From assembly GCF_029338335.1 (NCBI RefSeq), contig NZ_CP119796.1: a stretch of 64,000 nt of DNA. One strand, 5' to 3'. Numbering within the stretch: position 1 is the first letter of the stretch; each line of letters begins with the position of its first letter. The translations under genes and the position numbers were made by a program. Below, in pieces: positions 17,336-26,033 of this stretch. Below the pieces are notes generated by a model. The model saw only the letters and a program-made list of their open reading frames with translations, was not told the origin of the DNA and ran no database searches. The stretch comes from Halomontanus rarus (GTDB taxonomy: Archaea; Halobacteriota; Halobacteria; Halobacteriales; Natrialbaceae).

Positions 17336-18198
17336 AAACTCACACCCTGGTTAGTCTCTCTAACAGATTCGTTGACTCGTGCATGCTGCTACCCGTAACG
17401 GCTATATTTCTCTAACTTGAGCTAATCGTATATATCTTTGGTAAATTTCAACCACATTCTGGTTCGACTACTTGGTGCGAGCGAGATATCGTCCAAGAGA
17501 AATGCGAAGCGGCCGTAGCAAAAAGTATCCAGTGGCTGAAAACCCGCCCAGAGAACCGATAGACGCGAAGAACGATTACGTTTGGGAGAACGGGTACAGC
17601 CCGGTCAGCGGTTCGGGTTACGACTCATACAGCGGGCTGTCGATCAAAGGGAGGCCGTATGTCGTGGTGTGCCGATCGATCTCACGGCGCGACTTGGGGC
17701 TATAGTAACAACTGAAACGATTTACACACTGATCGCACAGCCATCGTGCGATCAGATGTGCATTGACTTTCAGTGGCTACTATAGGTGTGGATATTGCTC
17801 GAAAATCAAAGTGACTCGGGACGGCGACGCGGAGTTTCTTAACGACGCCGCGGGATACCTGACAAGTGAGATTGTCAGGAATTGAGGGTCGACTTGACGA
17901 CGCGGGTAAAACTATACTACAAAGCGGTTCCAAGCTGTCACAATACGGGTTGACCGCTTTCGCTCGTTCTGATGGGAGGTAGACCAGCGTGAAATAGCAG
18001 CGGAGGTGGTTCAGATGTTAATCGATCACTATCGAGCGGTCAAGCTTAGACGGCCGGTTCCTTTAGTGGGGTGCAGAACTATACCCTGCCAGCACAGCAG
18101 TCTCTCTGCCATTGTGAACTACTCCTCCCTACTGCGCTATTCGGTCTCTCCGCTTCCTGTGTTGTTCCTTGAGGAAGGGACTTAACGCCTATTTCCAG
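17336..18198. other. Non-coding gap inside the first ABC cluster
   Basis: About 860 bp with no supported gene. It holds a palindromic 86-bp element (17700-17785) and a GC-richer piece (17470-17700) that does not match any family I know. Lower GC and broken frames suggest decayed mobile DNA that has separated the ATPase gene from the permeases. Confidence 0.5.
17700..17785. mobile_element. 86-bp palindromic MITE-like element
   Basis: The sequence starts CTATAGTAACAACTGAAA and ends as an inverted copy (TTTCAGTGGCTACTATAG). The two arms, about 39 bp each, match apart from some mismatches and meet in the middle at GATCGCACAGCCATCGTGCGATC. The element would fold as one long hairpin. There is no coding capacity. 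It is probably a miniature inverted-repeat element mobilised by a transposase encoded elsewhere, or the joined ends of an excised element. Confidence 0.65.
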
Positions 18199-18534
18199 TT
18201 AAAAATTGTTCCGATTCGAGTACCATCGACAGAACAGTAGGAGGGTGATAGCAGTAGACAACAAAATGATATTTATGATCGTAGAAAGGAAGAGTACGAC
18301 AGCACCGTCAGGCTCGAGTTGACCCACAAGCACGGGAAACGCAGACAGAATTAGAAGTGTGAGATGGACCGTAATAGCGAAGTACAGTATGTGACCAAAT
18401 TCACAGACAACCTTGATTCGCTCAACCAGCATGACAATCATATTATGAAGGAGTAGAATTCCGATCCCTATAAAATGAGGGAATGCTATCTCGTGTAGAA
18501 GCATGTGGATCGTGGCGCTCCGACGGGTGAGCAA
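18199..18534 (-). CDS. Small membrane protein, unknown
   Basis: A 111-residue protein with three hydrophobic segments (PHFIGIGILLLHNMIVML, LYFAITVHLTLLILSAFPVL, VVLFLSTIINIILLSTAITL). The composition is less acidic and more Ile-rich than in the neighbours, in line with the low local GC, so it may be of foreign origin. It lies between the permease and ATPase genes of the first ABC importer on the same strand, but nothing links it to transport. The start at 18534 could also be an internal Met (MLLHEIAF). No family recognised. Confidence 0.45.
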   Translation of the reverse strand: MLTRRSATIHMLLHEIAFPHFIGIGILLLHNMIVMLVERIKVVCEFGHILYFAITVHLTLLILSAFPVLVGQLEPDGAVVLFLSTIINIILLSTAITLLLFCRWYSNRNNF

Positions 18535-19094
18535 CCAAGCTTGACGGTCGATAGCGGCATCGGGAAACCAGTGGAAAGCAAGGGATATTAGAACTGTCTA
18601 ATTACGGTGTTGAGAAGCGAGCAGGTCGTAGCGAGGTATATCCATATGACCGCAGACCTGCTTAGAAGGACGATAGATATGAACAGTTTGGAAAAACGGG
18701 CCGCCGGACGGGTTCAAGGTGTGTCTCCGCACGGCGGGGTTAACGATCAATGGGACCGTGACAATCTTAGTCTTCGTAAGTGTCGAACGCTCTTGCGGTG
18801 CAATTCGGCAGTGAACTCGCCGGGTGGCTAACGGCGAACAAGATTCGTCGCCAGCGTAGCGGGCGCGTGTCGCAGTTAGTGAAACCGCTATCGAAACCGA
18901 TGGCGAGTGAACTACGTATGCACAGCGGTCGATTTAGACTCGTTGTCTCTCTTCGAGATTACTGTTTCAACAGCCACGGCTCTGAGCCCGTTGCGGCGTT
19001 TCTCCATAGACACAAGTTCGATGTCACCGACACGGATGACGATGACCGAACGGAAAACGTTTCTCTACCGGATCGTCACTTGTCGGGCGTCTGA
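18535..19094. other. Intergenic remnants upstream of the small membrane protein
   Basis: About 560 bp without a convincing gene. From 18591 it contains GAACTGTCTAATTAC and then GCGAGCAGGTCGTAG, which resembles the 5' end of the IS6 remnant at 7026-7070 (GGCACTGTCTAGATAAGG, then ACGAGCAGGTCGAAG). It is likely a second, more decayed copy of the same insertion-sequence end. Confidence 0.45.
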
Positions 19095-20063
19095 TTAGGT
19101 GTCCGAGTCATGTCGTGATCGAAGTCGTACGTTGAACAGGCGATCGGCGGCCTGGGCGATCAGGACAAGTCCCATCGAGAGACCGACAATAGCTAACATC
19201 GGGAACAGAATCGTGTGCCGATATGCGGGAATAACCAAGGCGTTGCCCTGATCGTTCGCTATATTCATCATCACTCCCCAGTTGAAGTTGCTGAAGGGTA
19301 ATACTCCCAGGAAGTATAGCGCTACTGACCCGAATATCACCGCTCTCGCAGCGTTCACGAAACTTATCAATATATAGGGCATCAACCCTGGGACGATATC
19401 GTCGATAATGATTCGATAGGTTGGAATCCCCATCACCCGTGCCGCCTCGACGAACGACTCATCACGAAGGGTGAGCACCTGTGCGCGCAAGGTTCTGGCG
19501 AGACCCGCCCATTGGTTGATGGCCAATAGTATCCCTACCAGAATTGCGCTTCTCGGAGCGAAAATTGTGGTTATCACCATGACAAGCGGGAGCCCTGGGA
19601 GAGCGATCATCATATCGCTTAGTCCCATCAGGAAGGAATCCATTCGCCCGCCCTTATAGCCTGCCGAGATCCCGACGATGGAAGCAACGAAAATAGCAAA
19701 TACTCCTCCAGATAATATCATCAATAGCATAGTGGGAGTAGCAAAAATCAGCGATCGGAAAATATCTTGGCCGAGCGCGTCCGTTCCGAGTGGGAGTGCC
19801 ATCGTTTCGAATGGAGGAGAGTTCGGAGACCCTTCGTTCGGTGAAGGTCGCTCAAAGATGAGTACTCCGATCGTCCCCATGAACACATACATTGACACGA
19901 TTACAGTTCCGACGATACCCCGCCAGTCTCCTAAAAAGATCTTCAGAGGAACGACGATGTGATTCTCGAGGAACTTTCGGTAACGGGTAGTTCTCGACGT
20001 TTCGATGTCGGTGTCCGAGACGGTCTCGAATGGGGAAGTATCCGCTCCTTCAGTACGACTCAT
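19095..20063 (-). CDS. ABC importer permease, DppC type, system 1
   Basis: A 322-residue inner-membrane permease from the ATG at 20063 (MSRTEGAD). A soluble leader is followed by one helix (IVGTVIVSMYVFMGTIGVLIF), the OppC-type periplasmic segment with LPLGTDALGQDIFRSLI, and about five more helices. The cytoplasmic EAA loop reads VEAARVMGIPTYRIIIDDI and contacts the ATPase. The start overlaps the end of the upstream permease gene by 14 nt, so the two are translationally coupled. The partner ATPase gene lies 1.7 kb downstream. Substrate is not predictable from the permease; family-5 systems move peptides, oligosaccharides or sugar acids. Confidence 0.9.
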   Translation of the reverse strand: MSRTEGADTSPFETVSDTDIETSRTTRYRKFLENHIVVPLKIFLGDWRGIVGTVIVSMYVFMGTIGVLIFERPSPNEGSPNSPPFETMALPLGTDALGQDIFRSLIFATPTMLLMILSGGVFAIFVASIVGISAGYKGGRMDSFLMGLSDMMIALPGLPLVMVITTIFAPRSAILVGILLAINQWAGLARTLRAQVLTLRDESFVEAARVMGIPTYRIIIDDIVPGLMPYILISFVNAARAVIFGSVALYFLGVLPFSNFNWGVMMNIANDQGNALVIPAYRHTILFPMLAIVGLSMGLVLIAQAADRLFNVRLRSRHDSDT

Positions 20064-21051
20064 GACTTCCCCCCTGTTCCGCACGTGGATCAAGCATCCC
20101 ATAGGTCAGATCCCCGATGAGCATCGCGATCACAACGGCGACTGTGATCATGATGAATCCTCCCATCATTAAGGGATAGTCACGTGTGCTGATGGCTTCA
20201 AATAAATAGAAACCGAGCCCCTGATACCGGAAGATAGTCTCAAGCACAACTGAGCCACCGAATAGGTAACCGACCGAGATGAGAAAACTGGTATAAAGTG
20301 GTAGAATGGAGTTCCGGCCCACATACCGGATAGCGACTCGCTTATCACCGAGTCCACGCAAGTGAGCCACACGAATATAATCCTCTCCCAGTACTCGGAT
20401 GCTGTTGCCTCGCATGGCGAGTGCAATGCCTCCGAAGCTCGTTAGAACTAAAGAGATCGCGGGTAGGAACGCGTGATTCAATACACCCGCGAGGAAGGAA
20501 AAGGTCAGCCCTGGATCGACCATATCATTTGCTCGTCCGACGGTCGGGAACCATCCAAGATCAAATCCAAAAAAGAAGAGGAACACGAGCGCCACGACAT
20601 AATACGGAATCGAATTGCTGACAATAGCTATAACTGACGAGGCGTTATCGAACAACCCGGACTCGTAGTATGCCATAACCGCGCCGAGAGTGATTCCTAT
20701 GATGTATATTGATAGGATTGAGATCGTCATAAGGAACACTGTCCAGGGAACCGCATCGGCCAGTATTTCGCCCACCGTGCCGGAGTGAAATAGTGACTCG
20801 CCGAAATTACCCTGATGAATCGACACCATGTAGTTGAGATATTCTCGCCATAACGGCTCTGACGGATTGATATTTGCGTAGGCCTCCAGCAGTTGGTCCA
20901 TGTTTTCTGGGTTTCCACCTTGCTGCCGTATTTGTGATCGCAGATAGTCCATGGGGCCTCCAGGGATTAACCGGATCATCACGAACGATAGCGTAATTGT
21001 TGCGTATATTGTCAATACAGCCTGTAAAACCCGTTTATGCAACCATTTCAT
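20050..21051 (-). CDS. ABC importer permease, DppB type, system 1
   Basis: A 333-residue permease with the usual six helices of the DppB/OppB family: VLQAVLTIYATITLSFVMI at the N terminus, then IRLIPGGPMDYLR and WREYLNYMVSIHQGNFGESL. The EAA loop reads YIRVAHLRGLGDKRVAIRYV. The C-terminal segment GGFIMITVAVVIAMLIGDLT is followed by the family's YGMLDPRAE. It forms the membrane pore with the DppC-type partner whose gene overlaps by 14 nt. It is 58 nt downstream of the binding-protein gene, so binding protein, DppB and DppC form one transcription unit. Confidence 0.92.
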   Translation of the reverse strand: MKWLHKRVLQAVLTIYATITLSFVMIRLIPGGPMDYLRSQIRQQGGNPENMDQLLEAYANINPSEPLWREYLNYMVSIHQGNFGESLFHSGTVGEILADAVPWTVFLMTISILSIYIIGITLGAVMAYYESGLFDNASSVIAIVSNSIPYYVVALVFLFFFGFDLGWFPTVGRANDMVDPGLTFSFLAGVLNHAFLPAISLVLTSFGGIALAMRGNSIRVLGEDYIRVAHLRGLGDKRVAIRYVGRNSILPLYTSFLISVGYLFGGSVVLETIFRYQGLGFYLFEAISTRDYPLMMGGFIMITVAVVIAMLIGDLTYGMLDPRAEQGGSHESY

Positions 21052-21109
21052 TTTTATAATATGTTTTGATTTTGATTATGTGGGCGTGGATCACAATCTG
21101 TGAACGTGA

Positions 21110-23095
21110 CTATTGAGTCTTAGCCTGCACGTCTCCGCCCCTGACGCAGTGATAAACGATGTTCTGCGCCGCTCTTTGGTCGCCCCACATGTAGTCCACC
21201 GGCGGCCATATCCAGTCATCTCTCGTGACGGCTGCGTGCTGTGAAGCGTTCATGAGATCGATCATCTGCACGTCGTAGTTCTGTAACCAGGCGAGCTGAA
21301 TTGTTAGCTCCTGGATTTCTTCTTCGTCTGTGGCGTACAGAAGTTCATTGAGCAGTTCGTTTGGAACCACCTCCTCGGAAGGCTCGGCATCGGGTTCTCC
21401 GACCGGCGGGATCTCGACGGGGTCGTTCGCAGGATACAGTGTTGCGCTAGGGTCACCACCACCGACTGGCGTTCCGTAATTCCTCCAGTTCAGTTCGTAA
21501 TCGAAGTACGCCCCGGGATACCTGCCTTCGCGAGCGGTTTCAGCGCCGTACACCAATTCGAAGTCCCCGTTGTCGAAGCGGTTCGAGTATTGGGTTGATT
21601 CTAGTGGCTGTTGCTCGGCCTGAATACCGAAATCCTGCAGTTGTCGATTTATGGTTTCCCCGACGGCGACCCAATCGGGGTGGCCTGAATCGGTGATCCC
21701 GACAGGTTCGAACGGCGAACCGTCGGGATTTAGCCAGACACCGTCTTCCTTGGAGAAACCCGCTTCTTCTAAGAGCTCAGCGGCTCTCTCCTCACTACTG
21801 TAGTCGATGAAGTTCTCTTCTGCTACATCCCGTATGTTCTGGAAGTCTCGCGGGGAGAGTCCGGTCGTAATGTGGGCACCCGCGTAGTCATCGTCGGTGA
21901 TCGGAATGCGATACGATCCGGAGTTCTCCGTTACCGGTGCCGGATCGATAACGTGAGCGATGGCTTGTCTCACCTTCCGATTACCCCGACCGAACGGCGA
22001 GTCCTCGCCGAAGTTGAACAATACGCCCTCACCACGCCCTTCTTGGAAGTGCCAGACGTCGGTGTGATCGGGGACATTGTTGAAGAACTCGTCATCACCG
22101 GTGCTCCACCGCATGATGAGGTCGAGCTCGTCCGACAAAAGCGCTTGCATCGATGGGTTCTGCTCCATCGGGATGTACTCTAGGTAGGGGAAGTTGTACT
22201 GGTCTAGAAGCTCGTGCCCTTCCTCTCGAAGCTCCATAACCAGTCGTTGGTCTGTTACATTCGAGACTTTCCACACTGTGTGGGTTACAACTTCCTGCTC
22301 GTCAGACGCCGGACCCACAGAGAAGTTTATTATCTCTTCATTGATGTCTTCTACCTCCTCGTCTGATGCGTCACGTAGTCGATCAGCGAAATCCCCGTAC
22401 AGTGCTCTCGGGGTAACGGTAGACCGCGTTAGGATAGCCACCTCGATGATGAATGGGTTGTAGTCGTCAGATAGCTCGAATCGCACAGTTTTATCGTCGT
22501 CTGCGGCGATGTTGTCGACGAACTCCCAGATATCAGTCCCACCTAACCCCCCCGGACCCAAGTGCCTTTCAATCTCGAATTGGACCTGAACGTCTTCCGC
22601 AATCAGATCGTCACCATTGCTCCATGTTCGTTCGTCCGGGAGGTAAATAACTAGGTCTCCGATACCCGGGTCACCATCCCACTCCCACTCGTCAGCGAGC
22701 AAATTTACGAATCGCTGCCCTGCTTCGTCGTAGTTAGCGAACTGCTCCCACATCACCAGCCTGTCGAGATGCCACGCGTGTTCTCCTTCTCCGATCGCCC
22801 ACGGATTGAACTGGTAACCGGTAGGGGAGCCGCCGATACCAGTCGTCGTAAGCGTGTCGTCTATCGGTTCTCCGTCCGGGGGAGGAGTAAGAATCGGGTG
22901 TGTACTCCCGTCCGCACCCTCGCGGAGATTATTGCCCTCCGACTCTTCGGCATCTCCCGAATCGTCCGGAGTGTCATTTGACTCACCTCCACCCCCAATA
23001 CATCCAGCGATGAAAGCTGATGAACCTGCTGTCGCCGCTAGTAGCTTTCTTCTCGATACCTGCTTGTCATCCTCATGAAGACCCTTTCGGACCAT
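21110..23095 (-). CDS. Family-5 extracellular solute-binding lipoprotein, system 1
   Basis: A 661-residue binding protein of the SBP_bac_5 (peptide/nickel/oligosaccharide) family, the capture component of the importer. The N terminus carries a twin-arginine signal (SRRKLLAATAG) followed by a lipobox (IAGC), then a Gly- and acid-rich linker, so it is lipid-anchored outside. Family segments are seen across the chain: LADEWEWDGDPGIGDLVIYL, WSNGDDLIAEDVQVQFE and RKVRQAIAHVIDPAPV. The ATG at 23095 is preferred to 23110, because a TATA-like box (TTTATTA, 23121-23128) lies 26-33 nt upstream of it. Haloarchaea use such proteins for peptides, oligosaccharides and glycosides; the ligand is not known. 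Confidence 0.92.
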   Translation of the reverse strand: MVRKGLHEDDKQVSRRKLLAATAGSSAFIAGCIGGGGESNDTPDDSGDAEESEGNNLREGADGSTHPILTPPPDGEPIDDTLTTTGIGGSPTGYQFNPWAIGEGEHAWHLDRLVMWEQFANYDEAGQRFVNLLADEWEWDGDPGIGDLVIYLPDERTWSNGDDLIAEDVQVQFEIERHLGPGGLGGTDIWEFVDNIAADDDKTVRFELSDDYNPFIIEVAILTRSTVTPRALYGDFADRLRDASDEEVEDINEEIINFSVGPASDEQEVVTHTVWKVSNVTDQRLVMELREEGHELLDQYNFPYLEYIPMEQNPSMQALLSDELDLIMRWSTGDDEFFNNVPDHTDVWHFQEGRGEGVLFNFGEDSPFGRGNRKVRQAIAHVIDPAPVTENSGSYRIPITDDDYAGAHITTGLSPRDFQNIRDVAEENFIDYSSEERAAELLEEAGFSKEDGVWLNPDGSPFEPVGITDSGHPDWVAVGETINRQLQDFGIQAEQQPLESTQYSNRFDNGDFELVYGAETAREGRYPGAYFDYELNWRNYGTPVGGGDPSATLYPANDPVEIPPVGEPDAEPSEEVVPNELLNELLYATDEEEIQELTIQLAWLQNYDVQMIDLMNASQHAAVTRDDWIWPPVDYMWGDQRAAQNIVYHCVRGGDVQAKTQ

Positions 23096-23120
23096 GGTAA
23101 GAGTACGCAATGCACATGAT

Positions 23121-23128
23121 AATAAATG
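23121..23128 (-). promoter_or_regulatory. TATA box of ABC system 1
   Basis: Read on the minus strand this is an ATTTATTA box centred about 29 nt before the ATG at 23095. It supports a leaderless transcript beginning with the binding-protein gene and decides between the two possible starts. Confidence 0.5.
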
Positions 23129-23549
23129 TTGTTGTTAGACCGGTCCTTAAGTTTCATTGACACCATCATATACACGAGCGCCGTAGAATTCGGCCACACA
23201 GTAACGCTCGCGTGCCTGGATCGCCTACCGCACGCGTAGTTGGGGATGGCTACGAAAAGCCGCAGATAGAGTGTAGTGTTGAAGAAATCGACTCGTCCCC
23301 GCTAGCATCAAGGGTACGCTGATCACTCGGCGTTGAGTGGATCCGATTAAAACTCACTGGTCCTGTCCTGACGAGTCCCTCTTTCACATCTCTGCGATGG
23401 CGAGACAGTCAGTACACACGTCCATGGCCTCTGTGAGAGATACTACTCACGGTCTGCTTTTGCTATAGAACAGCAACCCTGGAAAGACAGGGAAGAATCG
23501 AGTTTCTAATTCGGAGAAAAATGGCCCGATCCGTCCGGACCCAATCTGT
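23129..23549. other. Intergenic gap before the catabolic island
   Basis: About 420 bp between the binding-protein promoter and the end of the oxidoreductase gene. No gene, hairpin terminator or insertion-sequence end is clear. Confidence 0.4.
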
Positions 23550-24659
23550 TTACCAGGCACGTGAATCAGGAACGTGAACCCACTCGCCGTCGCGTTCGAT
23601 CGATTGCTGGCTTAGAAGTCCGGGCAGAGTCATATCTAACCCTTCGTGGATGTCGATCGGCGGTGCTGAATCCGATACGATGGCGTCTATGAACGCTTCG
23701 AAGACCAAGTAGTCTCCTCCATCACGGCCAGTTTCGCGCGCGATGTCCGGAATATCACGCCAACACTCTGGAAGATAAGCGTCTTCGTACTCCGCTAGCG
23801 GTTGCCAGTTACGTTCGTTCCCGCTCTGGTCGGCCAGACTGATCCGGTGAGCGTCATTTGAGTGAGCGGCCGATTCGAAACAGCCATCCGTCCCTTGGAG
23901 TTCGAACCGGTAACCGGCGGCCGGGCGCTCGGAGAGAATATCCTGTCGGTGAACGATCAAGCAGTCGTTCTCCGTCTTCGCTAGCATGACGACCGTATCC
24001 TCTTGATCATACGAGTCGCCTCGCGGGTCGAGATGGTGGTGACCGCTACCGGCGCACGCGACTCGATCGATCCGGTCGTCCGGGAACCACCGACCCACCG
24101 GTCCGAGGTTGTGCGTCGGATACGTGATGCCGTTTCGCTCGACTCGCCACGTCCGGCGCCAGAGCGCTTCTTCGATGTGATCTTTCCCGTTCGTCACCCG
24201 TTCGCTACGAGCGTAATAAACGTCGCCGAAGCGGCCGTCGGCGACGAGTTCAGCGACGAGCATCCACTCGCGACGGAAGACGTCGTTTTCGGCGAGCATG
24301 AACGTCCCCGAAGACTGTTCAACCGCTTGGACGAGTTCTTTGCATTCGTCGACGGTTCGGCCCGCGGGAACTTCGCAGAGGACGTTCAGATCGCGTTTAA
24401 GTGCGGCTACCGATTGGGCGACGTGGTGTTCCACTGGTGTCGCGATTAGCACCGTATCCAGTGGAGCCTCCCAGATCATCGTGTGAAAGTCCGTGTAACT
24501 CTCTTTCGCGTCGAACGCCTCTCGAGCCCGCTCGGCCCCTTCCTTGACGATGTCGCAGACGGCCTGTACCGTCACACGATCGTCTTCGGTCGCGGGAATC
24601 CGATACCCCATCCCTCTGCCAGCCGCTCCGACGATCCCTACCCGCATCTGGTCTGTCAT
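23550..24659 (-). CDS. Gfo/Idh/MocA-family oxidoreductase
   Basis: A 369-residue NAD(P)-dependent oxidoreductase. Residues 6-18 (RVGIVGAAGRGMG) form the Rossmann nucleotide loop; residues 120-360 are the alpha/beta substrate domain. Where the family usually has Glu-Lys-Pro, this protein has Glu96-Val97-Pro98 (LCEVPAGR), so the conserved catalytic Lys is absent; the downstream THNLGPVGRW keeps the substrate-domain His. Members oxidise sugars, inositols or sugar acids at a hydroxyl group. A strong TATA-like stretch (24683-24697) lies 24-38 nt upstream. It is the first gene of the island downstream of the importer and the same strand as the RraA genes. Confidence 0.88.
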   Translation of the reverse strand: MTDQMRVGIVGAAGRGMGYRIPATEDDRVTVQAVCDIVKEGAERAREAFDAKESYTDFHTMIWEAPLDTVLIATPVEHHVAQSVAALKRDLNVLCEVPAGRTVDECKELVQAVEQSSGTFMLAENDVFRREWMLVAELVADGRFGDVYYARSERVTNGKDHIEEALWRRTWRVERNGITYPTHNLGPVGRWFPDDRIDRVACAGSGHHHLDPRGDSYDQEDTVVMLAKTENDCLIVHRQDILSERPAAGYRFELQGTDGCFESAAHSNDAHRISLADQSGNERNWQPLAEYEDAYLPECWRDIPDIARETGRDGGDYLVFEAFIDAIVSDSAPPIDIHEGLDMTLPGLLSQQSIERDGEWVHVPDSRAW

Positions 24660-24682
24660 GGAGTCTCCGTTGAGCGTTCCGT

Positions 24683-24697
24683 ATATACATATATAAT
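24683..24697 (-). promoter_or_regulatory. TATA region of the Gfo/Idh/MocA gene
   Basis: A run of alternating A and T (TTATATATGTATATA on the minus strand) lies 24-38 nt upstream of the ATG at 24659. It is among the strongest archaeal promoter-like sequences in the window. Confidence 0.5.
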
Positions 24698-24847
24698 ATT
24701 TGCGCCGTCCCGCTATCGGCCGCTGCGGCCGTCGACTAGAGACGGAACTCTGTCGTAAGAGCCGGTGCTCAATCGCGCGTCGAGTCTAAAAATGACCGCC
24801 ATACCCGGTCGTGTGAAACGGTCGAAAGCAGGGCGTCGCTTTCGGGA

Positions 24848-25585
24848 TTACTCCAGAGTAAAGTCGGGTTCGAGCCCCGCTTTTTCGTAGAGTTCCCTCC
24901 GAGACTCCTGATCATCTTGTTGTTCAGTACGGGCCGCCTCACCGACCCTCTTGGCAAATTCGATCGGAACGACGACGACCCCGTCGCCGTCGGCAACGAT
25001 CACGTCCTCCGGCCGGACGAGACAGCCGCCGACGTTAACCGGAATTTGCGAATCGTCGTACTCCGTACGACCGGGAATGATTGGCTTGTTGATCGTCTTC
25101 GAATACGTCGGAATGTTCTCCTTGATCATCTCGTCGGTATCGCGGGGCCCACCGTTGGTGACGACACCAACGGCGCCTTCCGCGATCCATCCCAGCGCGT
25201 TCGCCGACCCGATGATTCCACACGGGAGATTGTGCGATTCGAGGACGATTACGTCGTGGTCCGTGATGTCCGTCGGGCCTCCGCTTCGTTCGTTGTACCA
25301 CTCGTCTCGCCACTCGCTAACGGTCTCGTATCCGAGTTCGTCCGGAAGCTCTCGACGCCGGTTCGTCGGGAGGAACCGCACGGTGTGTGCGAACCCCACG
25401 ACACGGTGATCGAACGACTCCATGTCCCGATAGAGCGGACCAATCTCGGAGGACATCTTGTTGAGTTCATATCCGAACCCATGGAAGTCCAGTCCGTCGG
25501 TGACGTCGGTGACACGAACGTCCCTATATATTTCGAGTATCTCTTCACGTTCCTCTGTCGTTAACGGTGACTGATAGTCAGCCAT
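24848..25585 (-). CDS. RraA/HMG-aldolase-family protein, copy 1
   Basis: A 245-residue protein of the RraA family, which includes 4-hydroxy-4-methyl-2-oxoglutarate aldolases, oxaloacetate decarboxylases and sugar-acid enzymes. The characteristic core is seen at about 140-170: GWIAEGAVGVVTNGGPRDTD, in which the Arg-Asp pair binds the substrate and the metal. The C-terminal part has VRPEDVIVADGDGVVVVP and ends with an added helix (EQQDDQESRRELYEKAG). At 245 residues it is longer than the 160-residue minimal family because of an N-terminal extension (REEILEIYRDVRVTDVTDG). A TATA-like box lies at 25603-25613. A close paralogue is encoded 0.45 kb upstream. Confidence 0.85.
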   Translation of the reverse strand: MADYQSPLTTEEREEILEIYRDVRVTDVTDGLDFHGFGYELNKMSSEIGPLYRDMESFDHRVVGFAHTVRFLPTNRRRELPDELGYETVSEWRDEWYNERSGGPTDITDHDVIVLESHNLPCGIIGSANALGWIAEGAVGVVTNGGPRDTDEMIKENIPTYSKTINKPIIPGRTEYDDSQIPVNVGGCLVRPEDVIVADGDGVVVVPIEFAKRVGEAARTEQQDDQESRRELYEKAGLEPDFTLE

Positions 25586-25602
25586 GAACCACGATGCATC
25601 GC

Positions 25603-25613
25603 CCTATATAATA
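25603..25613 (-). promoter_or_regulatory. TATA box of RraA copy 1
   Basis: The minus strand reads TTATTATATAG about 18-28 nt upstream of the ATG at 25585. The second RraA gene has a similar box at 26808-26820, so the two genes may share a regulation mode. Confidence 0.45.
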
Positions 25614-26033
25614 ATTGTTTGGGTAGGAGTGATTAGTTCTGTGGACAGCGGATACGCATCACTGTGCAAGCGCGATTTGAACAGCGTGAGGCAGCGATCG
25701 CGGACAGGAAATGAGAACTGTCTCTCGAGAGTAGTACGCCGATCGTCGTCCGAACGTGATATATCTGAATCCGCATTTGCAGTAGACGACAGCAATAGAT
25801 TCCGTCCGTAACACGGCCGAGTCTTCCGTTACCAACACAATCGTCTTTGCTCATCCGCTGCTTTCGCATCCAACGAATCGAGAAGCATACCGACATCTAC
25901 CGGACGTCACAGACGTAGGCAGTCTTCCTTGGACTGTGTTTCCGCCTAGCCTGCACCATCACCCACTTCGAATCAAAATAACGAACTGCGAATTATTATG
26001 TTAGTGTATGATGGCGTCCTATGAATCTCCCGT
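25614..26033. other. Gap between the two RraA genes
   Basis: About 420 bp with no supported gene. Short frames on both strands have no family resemblance. Each RraA gene has its own TATA-like box, so they seem to be separate transcription units. Confidence 0.4.
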
